This document shows positions 1 through 4,959 of a stretch of 5,909 bases of DNA, one piece after another. The notes below the pieces were generated by a model. That model was given only the letters and a program-made list of their open reading frames with translations, ran no database searches and had not been told where the DNA came from. The position numbers were made by a program, and so were the translations under genes. This stretch comes from JOPF133 sp052144935 (GTDB lineage Bacteria; Acidobacteriota; Terriglobia; Bryobacterales; Bryobacteraceae). Position 1 is the first letter of the stretch. Each line of letters begins with the position of its first letter. The DNA lies in contig JBKQPR010000141.1 in NCBI GenBank assembly GCA_052144935.1, positions 1 to 5,909 of the forward strand, written 5' to 3'.

Positions 1-14
1 TTCCGGGGGCGGTC

Positions 15-329
15 TCACGCTGCTCCATCCGGCCCCGCCGGGGGTCCAGCTGAGCCGCGACCGTCACTCGCCGTTGGCGAGCAAGGGAGCGGTTTCGGCC
101 AGGAATCCCCAAAACGGTTAAGCACCCAATGCAGCGTGGCGGCGATGATCCAGGACAGGCCCAGGATGGCGGCCCCGGCCACGATGGCGGCGGCCACATT
201 GCGCTCCTGGCCGATTTCCTTCCAAAGGTCCAGCGGGATCAGCTTCCGCACCACCGCAAAGGCGGCCAGGAAGAGCACCAGGCCAAGCCCGGCATAGAGC
301 AGCGCGTTGACCAGCGGGATGTCGGACAT
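15..329 (-). CDS. DUF350-family small membrane protein
   Basis: The 104-residue product (from the ATG at 327-329) has two hydrophobic segments, about residues 6-27 and 45-69, joined by a charged loop containing LDLWKEIGQERN. This is the pattern of one DUF350 (YjfL-like) helix pair; family members often carry two pairs, so this is a half-length version. The function of DUF350 is unknown; it should sit in the inner membrane. An in-frame ATG at 354-356 would add nine residues (MREGARASS). The GGGAGGG lying between the two ATGs favours the downstream start, although its spacing is long. The C-terminal tail after residue 74 is rich in Pro, Gly and Ala and looks unnatural. One base more in the C4A4 run at 107-114 would instead give a tail reading FWGFLAETAPLLANGE and stopping at 64-66, so a frameshift is suspected. 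The gene is divergent from the tRNA. The family call is from recognition of the pattern, not a search. Confidence 0.75.
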   Translation of the reverse strand: MSDIPLVNALLYAGLGLVLFLAAFAVVRKLIPLDLWKEIGQERNVAAAIVAGAAILGLSWIIAATLHWVLNRFGDSWPKPLPCSPTASDGRGSAGPPAGPDGAA

Positions 330-381
330 GGAGGAGGCGCGGGCGCCCTCCCTCATTTAAGCACGAAGGGGCCGGCGCTGC

Positions 382-387
382 TAGAAT
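382..387 (+). promoter_or_regulatory. Probable -10 box of the tRNA-Gly promoter
   Basis: TAGAAT matches the sigma-70 -10 consensus at five of six bases. It predicts a start near 394, about five bases before the mature tRNA. The -35 is poor: only TTAAGC at 357-362, with 19-bp spacing. Placement fits a tRNA promoter; the call is inference. Confidence 0.4.
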
Positions 388-398
388 ACAAAGGAGCA

Positions 399-473
399 GC
401 GGGAGTAACTCAGTGGTAGAGTCTCAGCCTTCCAAGCTGTTGGTCGCGGGTTCGATCCCCGTCTCCCGCTCCA
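399..473 (+). tRNA. tRNA-Gly (anticodon TCC)
   Basis: A complete cloverleaf can be drawn. The acceptor stem pairs GCGGGAG (399-405) with CTCCCGC (463-469), followed by discriminator T and an encoded CCA (471-473). The D stem is ACTC/GAGT. The anticodon stem TCAGC/GCTGT has one T-T mismatch at its outer pair, and its loop CTTCCAA places TCC at 431-433, which reads GGA (and GGG by wobble). The T arm has the loop TTCGATC closed by GCGGG/CCCGT. The anticodon arm resembles that of E. coli tRNA-Gly(UCC). No intron or duplicated 3' end (att-like copy) was seen downstream, so I see no sign of an integrated element at this tRNA. Confidence 0.96.
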
Positions 474-827
474 TGTTTTCTTGAGTTTCCGCGCCACCGA
501 GTTTTCAATCGTTACTCCGTTTACTCCATTAAGCCCGCCGAGCGCTTCACGCTGACAGCTTCCGTTGACTGTTTACGCGCCGCCAGGGGCTGCCGCGGCG
601 CGAACGCGCGCCCCCCACAGGTTGCCCATGTCGAGCGGCAACGCTGGATTCCCGGAAGGAAAAAGGAACGCATCGGCCGGCCGTCGAACGCGCCACCATG
701 CGCCCCATCCGCAGGTCTGCGAGCGTTCCATCGGACCACGCCGCATCGCGAGCCGACCCGCTCCTCTTTTGTGGTCAGCTTCAAACTCAACGCCAGAATC
801 CAACCTGCGGCCACCGGAGCTCCTTGT
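474..827. other. Intergenic stretch with no recognisable gene
   Basis: This stretch of more than 350 bases lies between the tRNA and the 3' end of the dehydrogenase gene. Both strands contain open frames of 70-100 codons, but their translations are Arg/Ala/Pro-rich with no family signature, as expected from GC-rich non-coding DNA. I found no tRNA fragment repeat, integrase remnant or clear terminator after the tRNA; a short TTTT follows the CCA without a separate hairpin. Confidence 0.5.
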
Positions 828-853
828 GGCGCGCTATGCCGGCCGCGCGCGCC
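828..853 (-). terminator. GC hairpin just after the dehydrogenase stop (possible terminator)
   Basis: GGCGCGC (828-834) and GCGCGCC (847-853) form a perfect 7-bp inverted repeat around a 12-base loop, beginning three bases beyond the stop codon at 857-859. There is no T tract on the minus strand after it, so it is not a canonical Rho-independent terminator. It could be a weak terminator or a 3'-end stabilising hairpin. Confidence 0.3.
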
Positions 854-856
854 GCT

Positions 857-2137
857 TCACCAGCCAGTGAGGGCGGCTTCGAAGAGGGAGCTCAATTCCT
901 CACTTCCCGCCGGGCGAGGCGACAGCTTGGTCACCCGGTGTTGCGGCAGGGTCCCTTCCACCAGCCGGGGAATGTCGGAAGCGGTGTAACCGGCCTCCTG
1001 CAACCCGTTCGGCGTTTTCAGCCTCCGCATGAACCAAAGGATACGGTCGGCCAGGACCTTTCCGGCGTCCTCCGGCCGGCAGCGCGCGACGTCCGCCCCG
1101 AGCGCCGCGGCGGCCTCCAGGTGACGCTGTGGGCAGGCCGGGGAGGTGAAGCGGAATACCGCCGGCGCATTCAGAATGACCGAGAAGCCGTGGGGGAGCA
1201 GCGCATGATCGCGGGGATAGCCTTCGGCATAGTAGTCCCGGACCATTCCCGAGACCGGATAGGACATGCCGTGTGGCAGGTGGACACCGGCGTTGCCGAA
1301 CCCGATTCCGGCATAGGTTGCCGCCAGCAACATTTGGGCGCGTGCTTCCTCATCCGCCGGATCTTCCACCGCCCGGACCAGGTACCGTGAAACCATGCGC
1401 AGGGCCTCGATCGACCAAACGTCGCTGATGGGGTTGGATCCTTGGTAGGCCGGACGCAAAGCGGGCCGCTCCGGGTGAGGACGCTTGTCGAACCGCAGCG
1501 CCGTGTAGGACTCGATGGCATGGCTGAGAACGTCCAGCCCGGTCGAGGCGGCCACCTGCGGCGGCAGGCTGCGGGTGTTCTCCGGATCGAGCAGCCCGAG
1601 CAACGGCTTCAGGCGCCGGCTGGCGATCCCCGTCTTGGCGTGCATGCGGCTCAGATCGAAGATCGCGACGCCGGTGGTTTCACTGCCCGTGCCGGCAGTC
1701 GTGGGAATGGCGATCAGGGGCTTCAGCGGGCCGGGCACCGGCAGCCCTTTGCCGATAGGCGGGTTCACGTAATCCAAAAAGTCGGCTGGCGGATACGTGG
1801 TGTAGAGGTTCACAGCCTTGGCCGTGTCGATGGTCGAGCCGCCGCCGACGGCTACAAATGCGTCGTAGGAACCCCGGCGCGCGAAGGCGATGGCGTCCTG
1901 AAATGACTCGTCGGTGGGCTCGATGCGAACGCGATCATAGAGGGTGAACGGAATGCCGTGATCCTCCAGAGACTGAAGGACGGTGAGGACCGGGCTCATG
2001 CGGGACAGACGTGGATCGGTCAGGACCAGCGCGCCGCGAGCCCCGAGGTCGGCCACGTCCATTCCCACTTCGCGGGTGACGCCGGGGCCAAATCGCACCT
2101 GGGACGCCGACATTTCGAATGCGGTCTCGTTCTTCAT
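857..2137 (-). CDS. Hydroxyacid-oxoacid transhydrogenase, iron-containing alcohol dehydrogenase family (ADHFE1 type)
   Basis: The 426-residue protein follows the human mitochondrial ADHFE1 sequence closely from end to end, as I recall it. Shared blocks include FEMSASQVRFGPGVTREVGMD near the N-terminus, GIPFTLYD, EPTD, VGGGSTIDTAKAVNLY, FLDYVN, PIGKG, GTGSETTGVAIFD, YQGSNPISD, GFGNAGVHLPHGMSYP and GTLPQHRVTKL. The family oxidises 4-hydroxybutyrate to succinic semialdehyde while reducing 2-oxoglutarate to D-2-hydroxyglutarate, using tightly bound NAD(H). Visible parts are the dinucleotide motif GGGSTIDTAK (98-107) and expected metal ligands D202, H206, H286 or H289, and H316. The length is normal for the family and no key residue is missing. 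The start is set at ATG 2135-2137 because ETAFEM then aligns with the mature human N-terminus. An upstream ATG at 2210-2212 would add 25 residues without family resemblance. The Shine-Dalgarno is weak (GGCGGC). The gene stands alone: more than 400 bases separate it from the gene upstream. A simple maleylacetate reductase or other group III alcohol dehydrogenase is the less likely alternative. Confidence 0.92.
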   Translation of the reverse strand: MKNETAFEMSASQVRFGPGVTREVGMDVADLGARGALVLTDPRLSRMSPVLTVLQSLEDHGIPFTLYDRVRIEPTDESFQDAIAFARRGSYDAFVAVGGGSTIDTAKAVNLYTTYPPADFLDYVNPPIGKGLPVPGPLKPLIAIPTTAGTGSETTGVAIFDLSRMHAKTGIASRRLKPLLGLLDPENTRSLPPQVAASTGLDVLSHAIESYTALRFDKRPHPERPALRPAYQGSNPISDVWSIEALRMVSRYLVRAVEDPADEEARAQMLLAATYAGIGFGNAGVHLPHGMSYPVSGMVRDYYAEGYPRDHALLPHGFSVILNAPAVFRFTSPACPQRHLEAAAALGADVARCRPEDAGKVLADRILWFMRRLKTPNGLQEAGYTASDIPRLVEGTLPQHRVTKLSPRPAGSEELSSLFEAALTGW

Positions 2138-2387
2138 GATGCCGCCGCGGTCTCTGATGATATCGCAACCACCGTTGTGGCTGGGCCACGAAATCTCGTT
2201 TGTGGGCGGCATGGCGGCAGAACCGCGAACCTCACTATGCTCTCATTCCAGCCGGCGCAACTGGCGTCCGCGCCGTCACGAAGCACACTCGGTTGCCCAC
2301 CGCCCTTACTCGCGACGTGCCGCACTGCATCGCCGGTACGGCGGCGCCACGTCAATGCGGTTTTCCGAGTCCATTTTCGCGCAGCGC

Positions 2388-2415
2388 TTCCAGATTACCC
2401 GCCCAGGATCTGGAA
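2388..2415. repeat. 8-bp perfect inverted repeat, operator-like
   Basis: TTCCAGAT (2388-2395) and ATCTGGAA (2408-2415) are exact reverse complements separated by 12 bases, so their centres are 20 bp apart, about two helical turns. This spacing suits a dimeric regulator but could equally form an RNA hairpin. No T tract follows on either strand. It lies about 250 bases upstream of the dehydrogenase start. Confidence 0.45.
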
Positions 2416-2453
2416 AATACTTGGCGGAAGCTCTGTCGCGCGGCGGCAGTGGA

Positions 2454-2571
2454 GCCACAAGTCGGCCGGTCCGCCCACTCGGGCGGCGGGGTGCCGTCCG
2501 TCGGCACTCAACTGGGCCACCAAAGCCACGAGTGGGCCGGTCCGTTCACTCGGGCGGCGGGGTGCCGTCGG
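2454..2571. repeat. Direct repeat, two 47-bp copies at 71-bp offset
   Basis: Copy 1 (2454-2500) and copy 2 (2525-2571) match at about 42 of 47 positions. The longest shared run covers CACTCGGGCGGCGGGGTGCC. Copy 2 spans the stop codon and last codons of the DUF2293 gene; copy 1 lies downstream of it, with the stop changed from TGA to TGG. It looks like a partial tandem duplication of the gene's 3' end. Confidence 0.8.
2471..2507 (-). terminator. Paired GC hairpins downstream of the DUF2293 gene (possible terminator)
   Basis: Two adjacent hairpins are visible: CCGCCC-ACTC-GGGCGG (2471-2486) and GTGCCG-TCCGT-CGGCAC (2491-2507), each with a perfect 6-bp stem. They begin about 40 bases beyond the DUF2293 stop on the minus strand. 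There is no T tract, so termination is only a possibility. The first is less perfect in the second repeat copy, where two G-T wobbles appear on the plus strand. Confidence 0.3.
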
Positions 2572-3661
2572 AGGGGCCCTCCGGGCCCGGTTCTGGGCCC
2601 GGTCCCCAGGCTGCCAGGACTTGTTCCACCCGGGCTTCGACGCGCTGGCGGGCGAGGCCGCGGTCCAGGCCGCCGGTCAGCAGCTCGTCGTAACTGGTAT
2701 GGCGATGGCGGATGGCGGCCACCACGGCAAGCCGTAAGGCACGGTCGTCGAGGGCCTGGCCGGCCGCGGTCCGGCCAATCCGCCCGCTGCCGCGCTGGGC
2801 CGTGTGAAGCGCCATGGCGCGGGCCTCTTCGGGCGGGCAGCGCGGGAAAAGCTGCCGGATGCGATCGGCCATGCGGGCGGCCAAGTCGCGATCCTGCTTC
2901 TGGCGGGCGGCGGCGTTGCGGACCCGCGCCTGGGCGCGCTGGGCGGCATCCCCGGCGCACTCCTGCTCGGCCTTCTCCAGCGCCTCCGGCTCTACCAGCA
3001 GGCCTTGCCGTTCATAGCGTCCCCGCGAGCGGCTGAAGCGGACCACCACGGCACTGCGGGTGCCGTACCTTCCGGCGCGGCGCGTCAGGGCGGTGTCGCC
3101 GGCGGGAAGAAACTCCAGGTCGCCGAAGCCCCCGCAGGCCAGGCACAATGGCTGGCCGGCGTCCATATATAGGAACTCGCCCTTGTCGATTTTCACCCCG
3201 CACTCGCTGCATTGCGACCGGCGCAGATTGTCGAAGACCACCGGCTGCGGCGGACGGCTGGATTTCTCTTCCAGTTTCTGGCGCTTGGCCGCGGAAAGCT
3301 CGCGAGATATGTAGTGGGTGCGGTAGAGCCGTTCCATTTCGGGGTTGCCGCTGGCGCTGAAGCGCAGCTCCTGGTTTCCGCCGTGTCCATGGCGCATGTA
3401 GCGGGTTTCGCTGGGCTGCAGGCCCTTGGCCAGCGCCCACTGGCGGAAGGTGTGCAGAATGTCCGCAATCTTGTGAAGGTTGCCCTGGACTAACTGTTCG
3501 AGGTAATCGATCCGTCCGTGCCGCCACTGCTCGATGTGGGACGGCGTCAGTCGGCCCATGCCCAGCAGCACGTCAATCGGGGAGACAAACTTCTGGTTCT
3601 CCAAAGCGGCTTCGGCCGCCTGGACCATGCGGCTTTCCAACTTACTGGCATTCTGCGGCAC
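2546..3661 (-). CDS. DUF2293 domain protein with four-cysteine zinc motif
   Basis: The 371-residue protein has a helical N-terminal part (about 1-135, including VSPIDVLLGMGRLTPSHIEQW), and a probable zinc site with C151/C154 and C173/C176 as two CxxC pairs. A basic segment TRSAVVVRFSRSRGRYERQG (201-220) and a coiled, charged stretch (225-265) follow, and then a DUF2293 region (about 266-350) containing LFPRCPPEEA and GSGRIGRT. The biochemical function of this family is unknown; the zinc motif and basic segment could mean nucleic acid binding, which is inference. The last 20 residues are Pro/Gly/Glu-rich and fall in a duplicated DNA segment. The start is GTG (3659-3661), 6 bases after the stop of the upstream gene. 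It is preferred because KLESRMVQAAEAAL resembles the N-termini I recall for the family. ATG at 3626-3628, preceded by GGAAAG, is the alternative. The gene is second in an operon with the 130-aa gene. Confidence 0.87.
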   Translation of the reverse strand: MPQNASKLESRMVQAAEAALENQKFVSPIDVLLGMGRLTPSHIEQWRHGRIDYLEQLVQGNLHKIADILHTFRQWALAKGLQPSETRYMRHGHGGNQELRFSASGNPEMERLYRTHYISRELSAAKRQKLEEKSSRPPQPVVFDNLRRSQCSECGVKIDKGEFLYMDAGQPLCLACGGFGDLEFLPAGDTALTRRAGRYGTRSAVVVRFSRSRGRYERQGLLVEPEALEKAEQECAGDAAQRAQARVRNAAARQKQDRDLAARMADRIRQLFPRCPPEEARAMALHTAQRGSGRIGRTAAGQALDDRALRLAVVAAIRHRHTSYDELLTGGLDRGLARQRVEARVEQVLAAWGPGPEPGPEGPSDGTPPPE

Positions 3662-3667
3662 GGGGCT

Positions 3668-4060
3668 TCACTTTACATACTGAGTGACATAGTTGAAATA
3701 ACCCTGGCGGCCGCCTTTCTTGTTCCAAAACTCGATCGATTTTCGGATACGCTTCAGGCAGGCGACCAGTACGCCGGTCGAGACGCGGGGCTTTTCCGGC
3801 GGCAGCGGTAGGGATGGGGCCGGGCGGCCGAGGATCCATTCGCACATGGGTTCGGTGGAATCGTAGATCTTCCGGGCGCGGGAGGAAAGAGGAGCGTTCG
3901 GGGGAGCGTGCGACTCCAACTCTGCCTCGTAACGGCGGACGAGCGCTTTGACAGCGTCCTGGGCATCCTGGTCCAGGATCGTACGGTCTTGGCGGAAAGC
4001 AGTCACAATGGCGAATTCGATGTTCTGCAAGATGTCCGTGTACGCTTCCTCCACCTTCAT
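3668..4060 (-). CDS. Conserved hypothetical all-helical protein, partner of the DUF2293 gene
   Basis: The 130-residue product has no signal peptide or membrane segment. The N-terminal half (EAYTDILQNIEFAIVTAFRQ, then AVKALVRRYEAELES) looks helical, a Pro-rich loop lies at about 82-91, and the C-terminus carries CLKRIRKSIEFWNKKGGRQG followed by YFNYVTQYV. I recognise this as a recurrent unknown type but cannot name a family with confidence. The ATG at 4058-4060 is preceded by GGGAGG with five-base spacing, a strong ribosome site, so the start is secure. It ends in TGA at 3668-3670, six bases before the GTG of the DUF2293 gene, so the two are almost certainly co-transcribed and may act together. 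GC content and codon use fit the neighbour. Confidence 0.82.
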   Translation of the reverse strand: MKVEEAYTDILQNIEFAIVTAFRQDRTILDQDAQDAVKALVRRYEAELESHAPPNAPLSSRARKIYDSTEPMCEWILGRPAPSLPLPPEKPRVSTGVLVACLKRIRKSIEFWNKKGGRQGYFNYVTQYVK

Positions 4061-4117
4061 TCGCGCCTCCCGCCGGACCGCTCCACGGGCCCGCTGCCAC
4101 GGTAATGGTCAACCACG

Positions 4118-4126
4118 AATTTAGCA
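4118..4126 (-). promoter_or_regulatory. Weak extended -10 candidate for the 130-aa/DUF2293 operon
   Basis: On the minus strand this reads TGCTAAATT, a TGn extension followed by a 4-of-6 -10 box. It would give a leader of about 50 bases. No convincing -35 stands 17 bp upstream. A nearby TTGACC (4107-4112) lacks a matching -10. Low certainty. Confidence 0.25.
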
Positions 4127-4179
4127 TGCCTCCCGTGACCGGGCGCGGGCCATGTACCGGCCGGTGCCCGAAAGGTCGG

Positions 4180-4232
4180 TTGACAAAAATCGGCGCCTTG
4201 CCCCTAAAGTAAATCTCGCCTTCCGCCGATCA
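4180..4232 (+). promoter_or_regulatory. Promoter region: TTGACA box and sigma-28-like element
   Basis: TTGACA (4180-4185) is a perfect -35; TAAAGT (4205-4210) is a possible -10 at 19-bp spacing, longer than ideal. The same TAAAGTAA (4205-4212) followed after 12 bases by GCCGATCA (4225-4232) resembles the flagellar sigma-28 consensus TAAAGTTT-N11-GCCGATAA (FliA; SigD tolerates 14-16 bases after TAAA). Which sigma factor uses it cannot be told from sequence alone. The only plus-strand gene downstream is the HNH-like remnant. Confidence 0.45.
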
Positions 4233-4551
4233 CTCGGCCGTAGCAGCCGACAGGACCCAGCCACGGACCGAAAAGCGGGATCACCGCCCCGCCACCACCC
4301 ACCGGTGCACCACGTGCGACCGGGACGCCTCCACGGGCCGCATAGCCCGCTCAGCAGCCGCGCGACGCGAGTTCATGCGGGAGCAGCCGTGCCCCGCCAC
4401 GGGCAAATCAACCGGAGCCTGTCCCGGATATGTAGTGGACCATGTGAAAGCGCTGGCGTGCGGCGGGGCCGACTCCCCGTCCAACATGCAATGGCAAACC
4501 GTCGCTGACGGCAAGGCGAAGGACAAGTGGGGGCGGATCGGCTGCCAGTAG
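4213..4551 (+). pseudogene. HNH-endonuclease-like small protein, start missing (probable remnant)
   Basis: The frame 4213-4551 is open for 112 codons and carries the full core of a recognisable small HNH-like family. Landmarks numbered from 4213 are a CxxC (C32, C35), TGRIARSAAARREF (41-54), PCPATGKSTGACPGY (59-73), DH (76-77), CGGAD (83-87), NMQWQ (91-95) and KAKDKW (101-106), with C111 near the end. The DH...GG.D...N order is that of the HNH metal site, with the last His replaced by Gln as I recall for this subgroup, whose members are usually secreted. The frame begins right after a stop (TAA, 4210-4212), and has no ATG, GTG or TTG before ATG 4375-4377. That ATG lies inside the core, has no ribosome site, and gives only 58 residues lacking the CxxC. 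No signal peptide is encoded. I therefore call it a 5'-decayed gene; a short expressed form or a frameshift to the ATG at 4152 are alternatives. Confidence 0.65.
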
Positions 4552-4653
4552 GCCATATCCACGCTAAAGCACCACCACCTGAATTTCGGCCGGGTCGTCG
4601 CGCCAAATGTTCGGCGAAGTTCGGGGCCGCGCACACAGCCGCCGGGTCGGCTC

Positions 4654-4683
4654 GCGCGATCGCTCCTGATCGCCAGATCGCGC
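4654..4683 (-). terminator. Hairpin abutting the stop of the 91-aa gene (possible terminator)
   Basis: GCGCGATC (4654-4661) and GATCGCGC (4676-4683) make a perfect 8-bp stem with a 14-base loop, starting at the first base after the TAG stop on the minus strand. No T tract follows. It lies between convergent genes (the HNH remnant and the 91-aa gene) and could serve as a weak bidirectional terminator or as a 3'-end block to exonucleases. Confidence 0.35.
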
Positions 4684-4959
4684 CTAACCGTCACTGAGGC
4701 GCTTATAACGGTGGCCGACAGTCACAACTACATCGTCCTGCACCGAAGAAACAGCATAGCTGTCCATATACTCGGATAACCGGCGGACGATGCCCCTGCC
4801 GACACTCCGCTCCAAGTCTCGTCGGGATCGCTTATCGAAATAATGGACTACGCCGCCCTTGTGGTCATGGCGTTTCTGACCAAAGTCCAGAAGCCAGGTG
4901 AGGACGAGCGGCGGAATCCCACGCTGCTGCATCCGGAGCCGCGCATGCTCTGACGTCAT
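4684..4959 (-). CDS. Small basic protein, DUF4258-like pattern
   Basis: The 91-residue product begins with SEHARLRMQQRGIPPLVL and ends with DDVVVTVGHRYKR. The SxHAxxRMxxRGI opening and the closing hydrophobic strand with TVxxR resemble DUF4258 and related short proteins, some of which sit in toxin-antitoxin-like pairs. The middle (RRDLERSVGRGIVRRLSEYM) is strongly basic and probably helical. No signal peptide or membrane segment is seen. The ATG (4957-4959) overlaps the TGA of the upstream gene as ATGA, so translation is likely coupled. The stop (TAG, 4684-4686) directly adjoins a hairpin. The function is unknown; a role as toxin or RNA-binding partner is inference from fold resemblance and gene pairing only. 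Confidence 0.82.
   Translation of the reverse strand: MTSEHARLRMQQRGIPPLVLTWLLDFGQKRHDHKGGVVHYFDKRSRRDLERSVGRGIVRRLSEYMDSYAVSSVQDDVVVTVGHRYKRLSDG

Larger units (their letters stand above)
2138..2545. other. Non-coding region upstream of the dehydrogenase
   Basis: This 408-base gap separates two minus-strand genes and should hold the dehydrogenase promoter. Candidates are poor: a minus-strand TTGACG at 2350-2355 lacks a good -10, and CATAGT (2234-2239) lacks a good -35. A 22-codon minus-strand frame starts at ATG 2372-2374 but has no ribosome site and is probably chance. The region also contains the inverted repeat and the first copy of the direct repeat listed separately. Confidence 0.5.

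Noticed and set aside
399..560. tRNA-Gly as an integration site
   Set aside because: No second copy of the tRNA 3' end and no integrase gene is visible in the window.
521..870. Overlapping open frames on both strands in the tRNA-dehydrogenase gap
   Set aside because: Translations are Arg/Ala/Pro-rich, lack any domain pattern, have no convincing ribosome sites, and are the kind of frame GC-rich DNA keeps open by chance.
2306..2374. 22-codon minus-strand leader peptide upstream of the dehydrogenase
   Set aside because: There is no ribosome site, no run of regulatory codons and no attenuator structure after it.
1958..3036. Long plus-strand frames of 230-280 codons
   Set aside because: They lie antisense to the dehydrogenase and DUF2293 genes, span the intergenic region, and read as shadow sequence.
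4656..4663. GCGATCGC octamer (the cyanobacterial HIP1 sequence)
   Set aside because: It is a single occurrence within a longer stem; HIP1 is meaningful only when highly repeated, and nothing else suggests a cyanobacterium.
4281..4694. 137-codon minus-strand frame opposite the HNH-like core
   Set aside because: It is antisense to a frame with clear family residues and itself shows no recognisable protein pattern.
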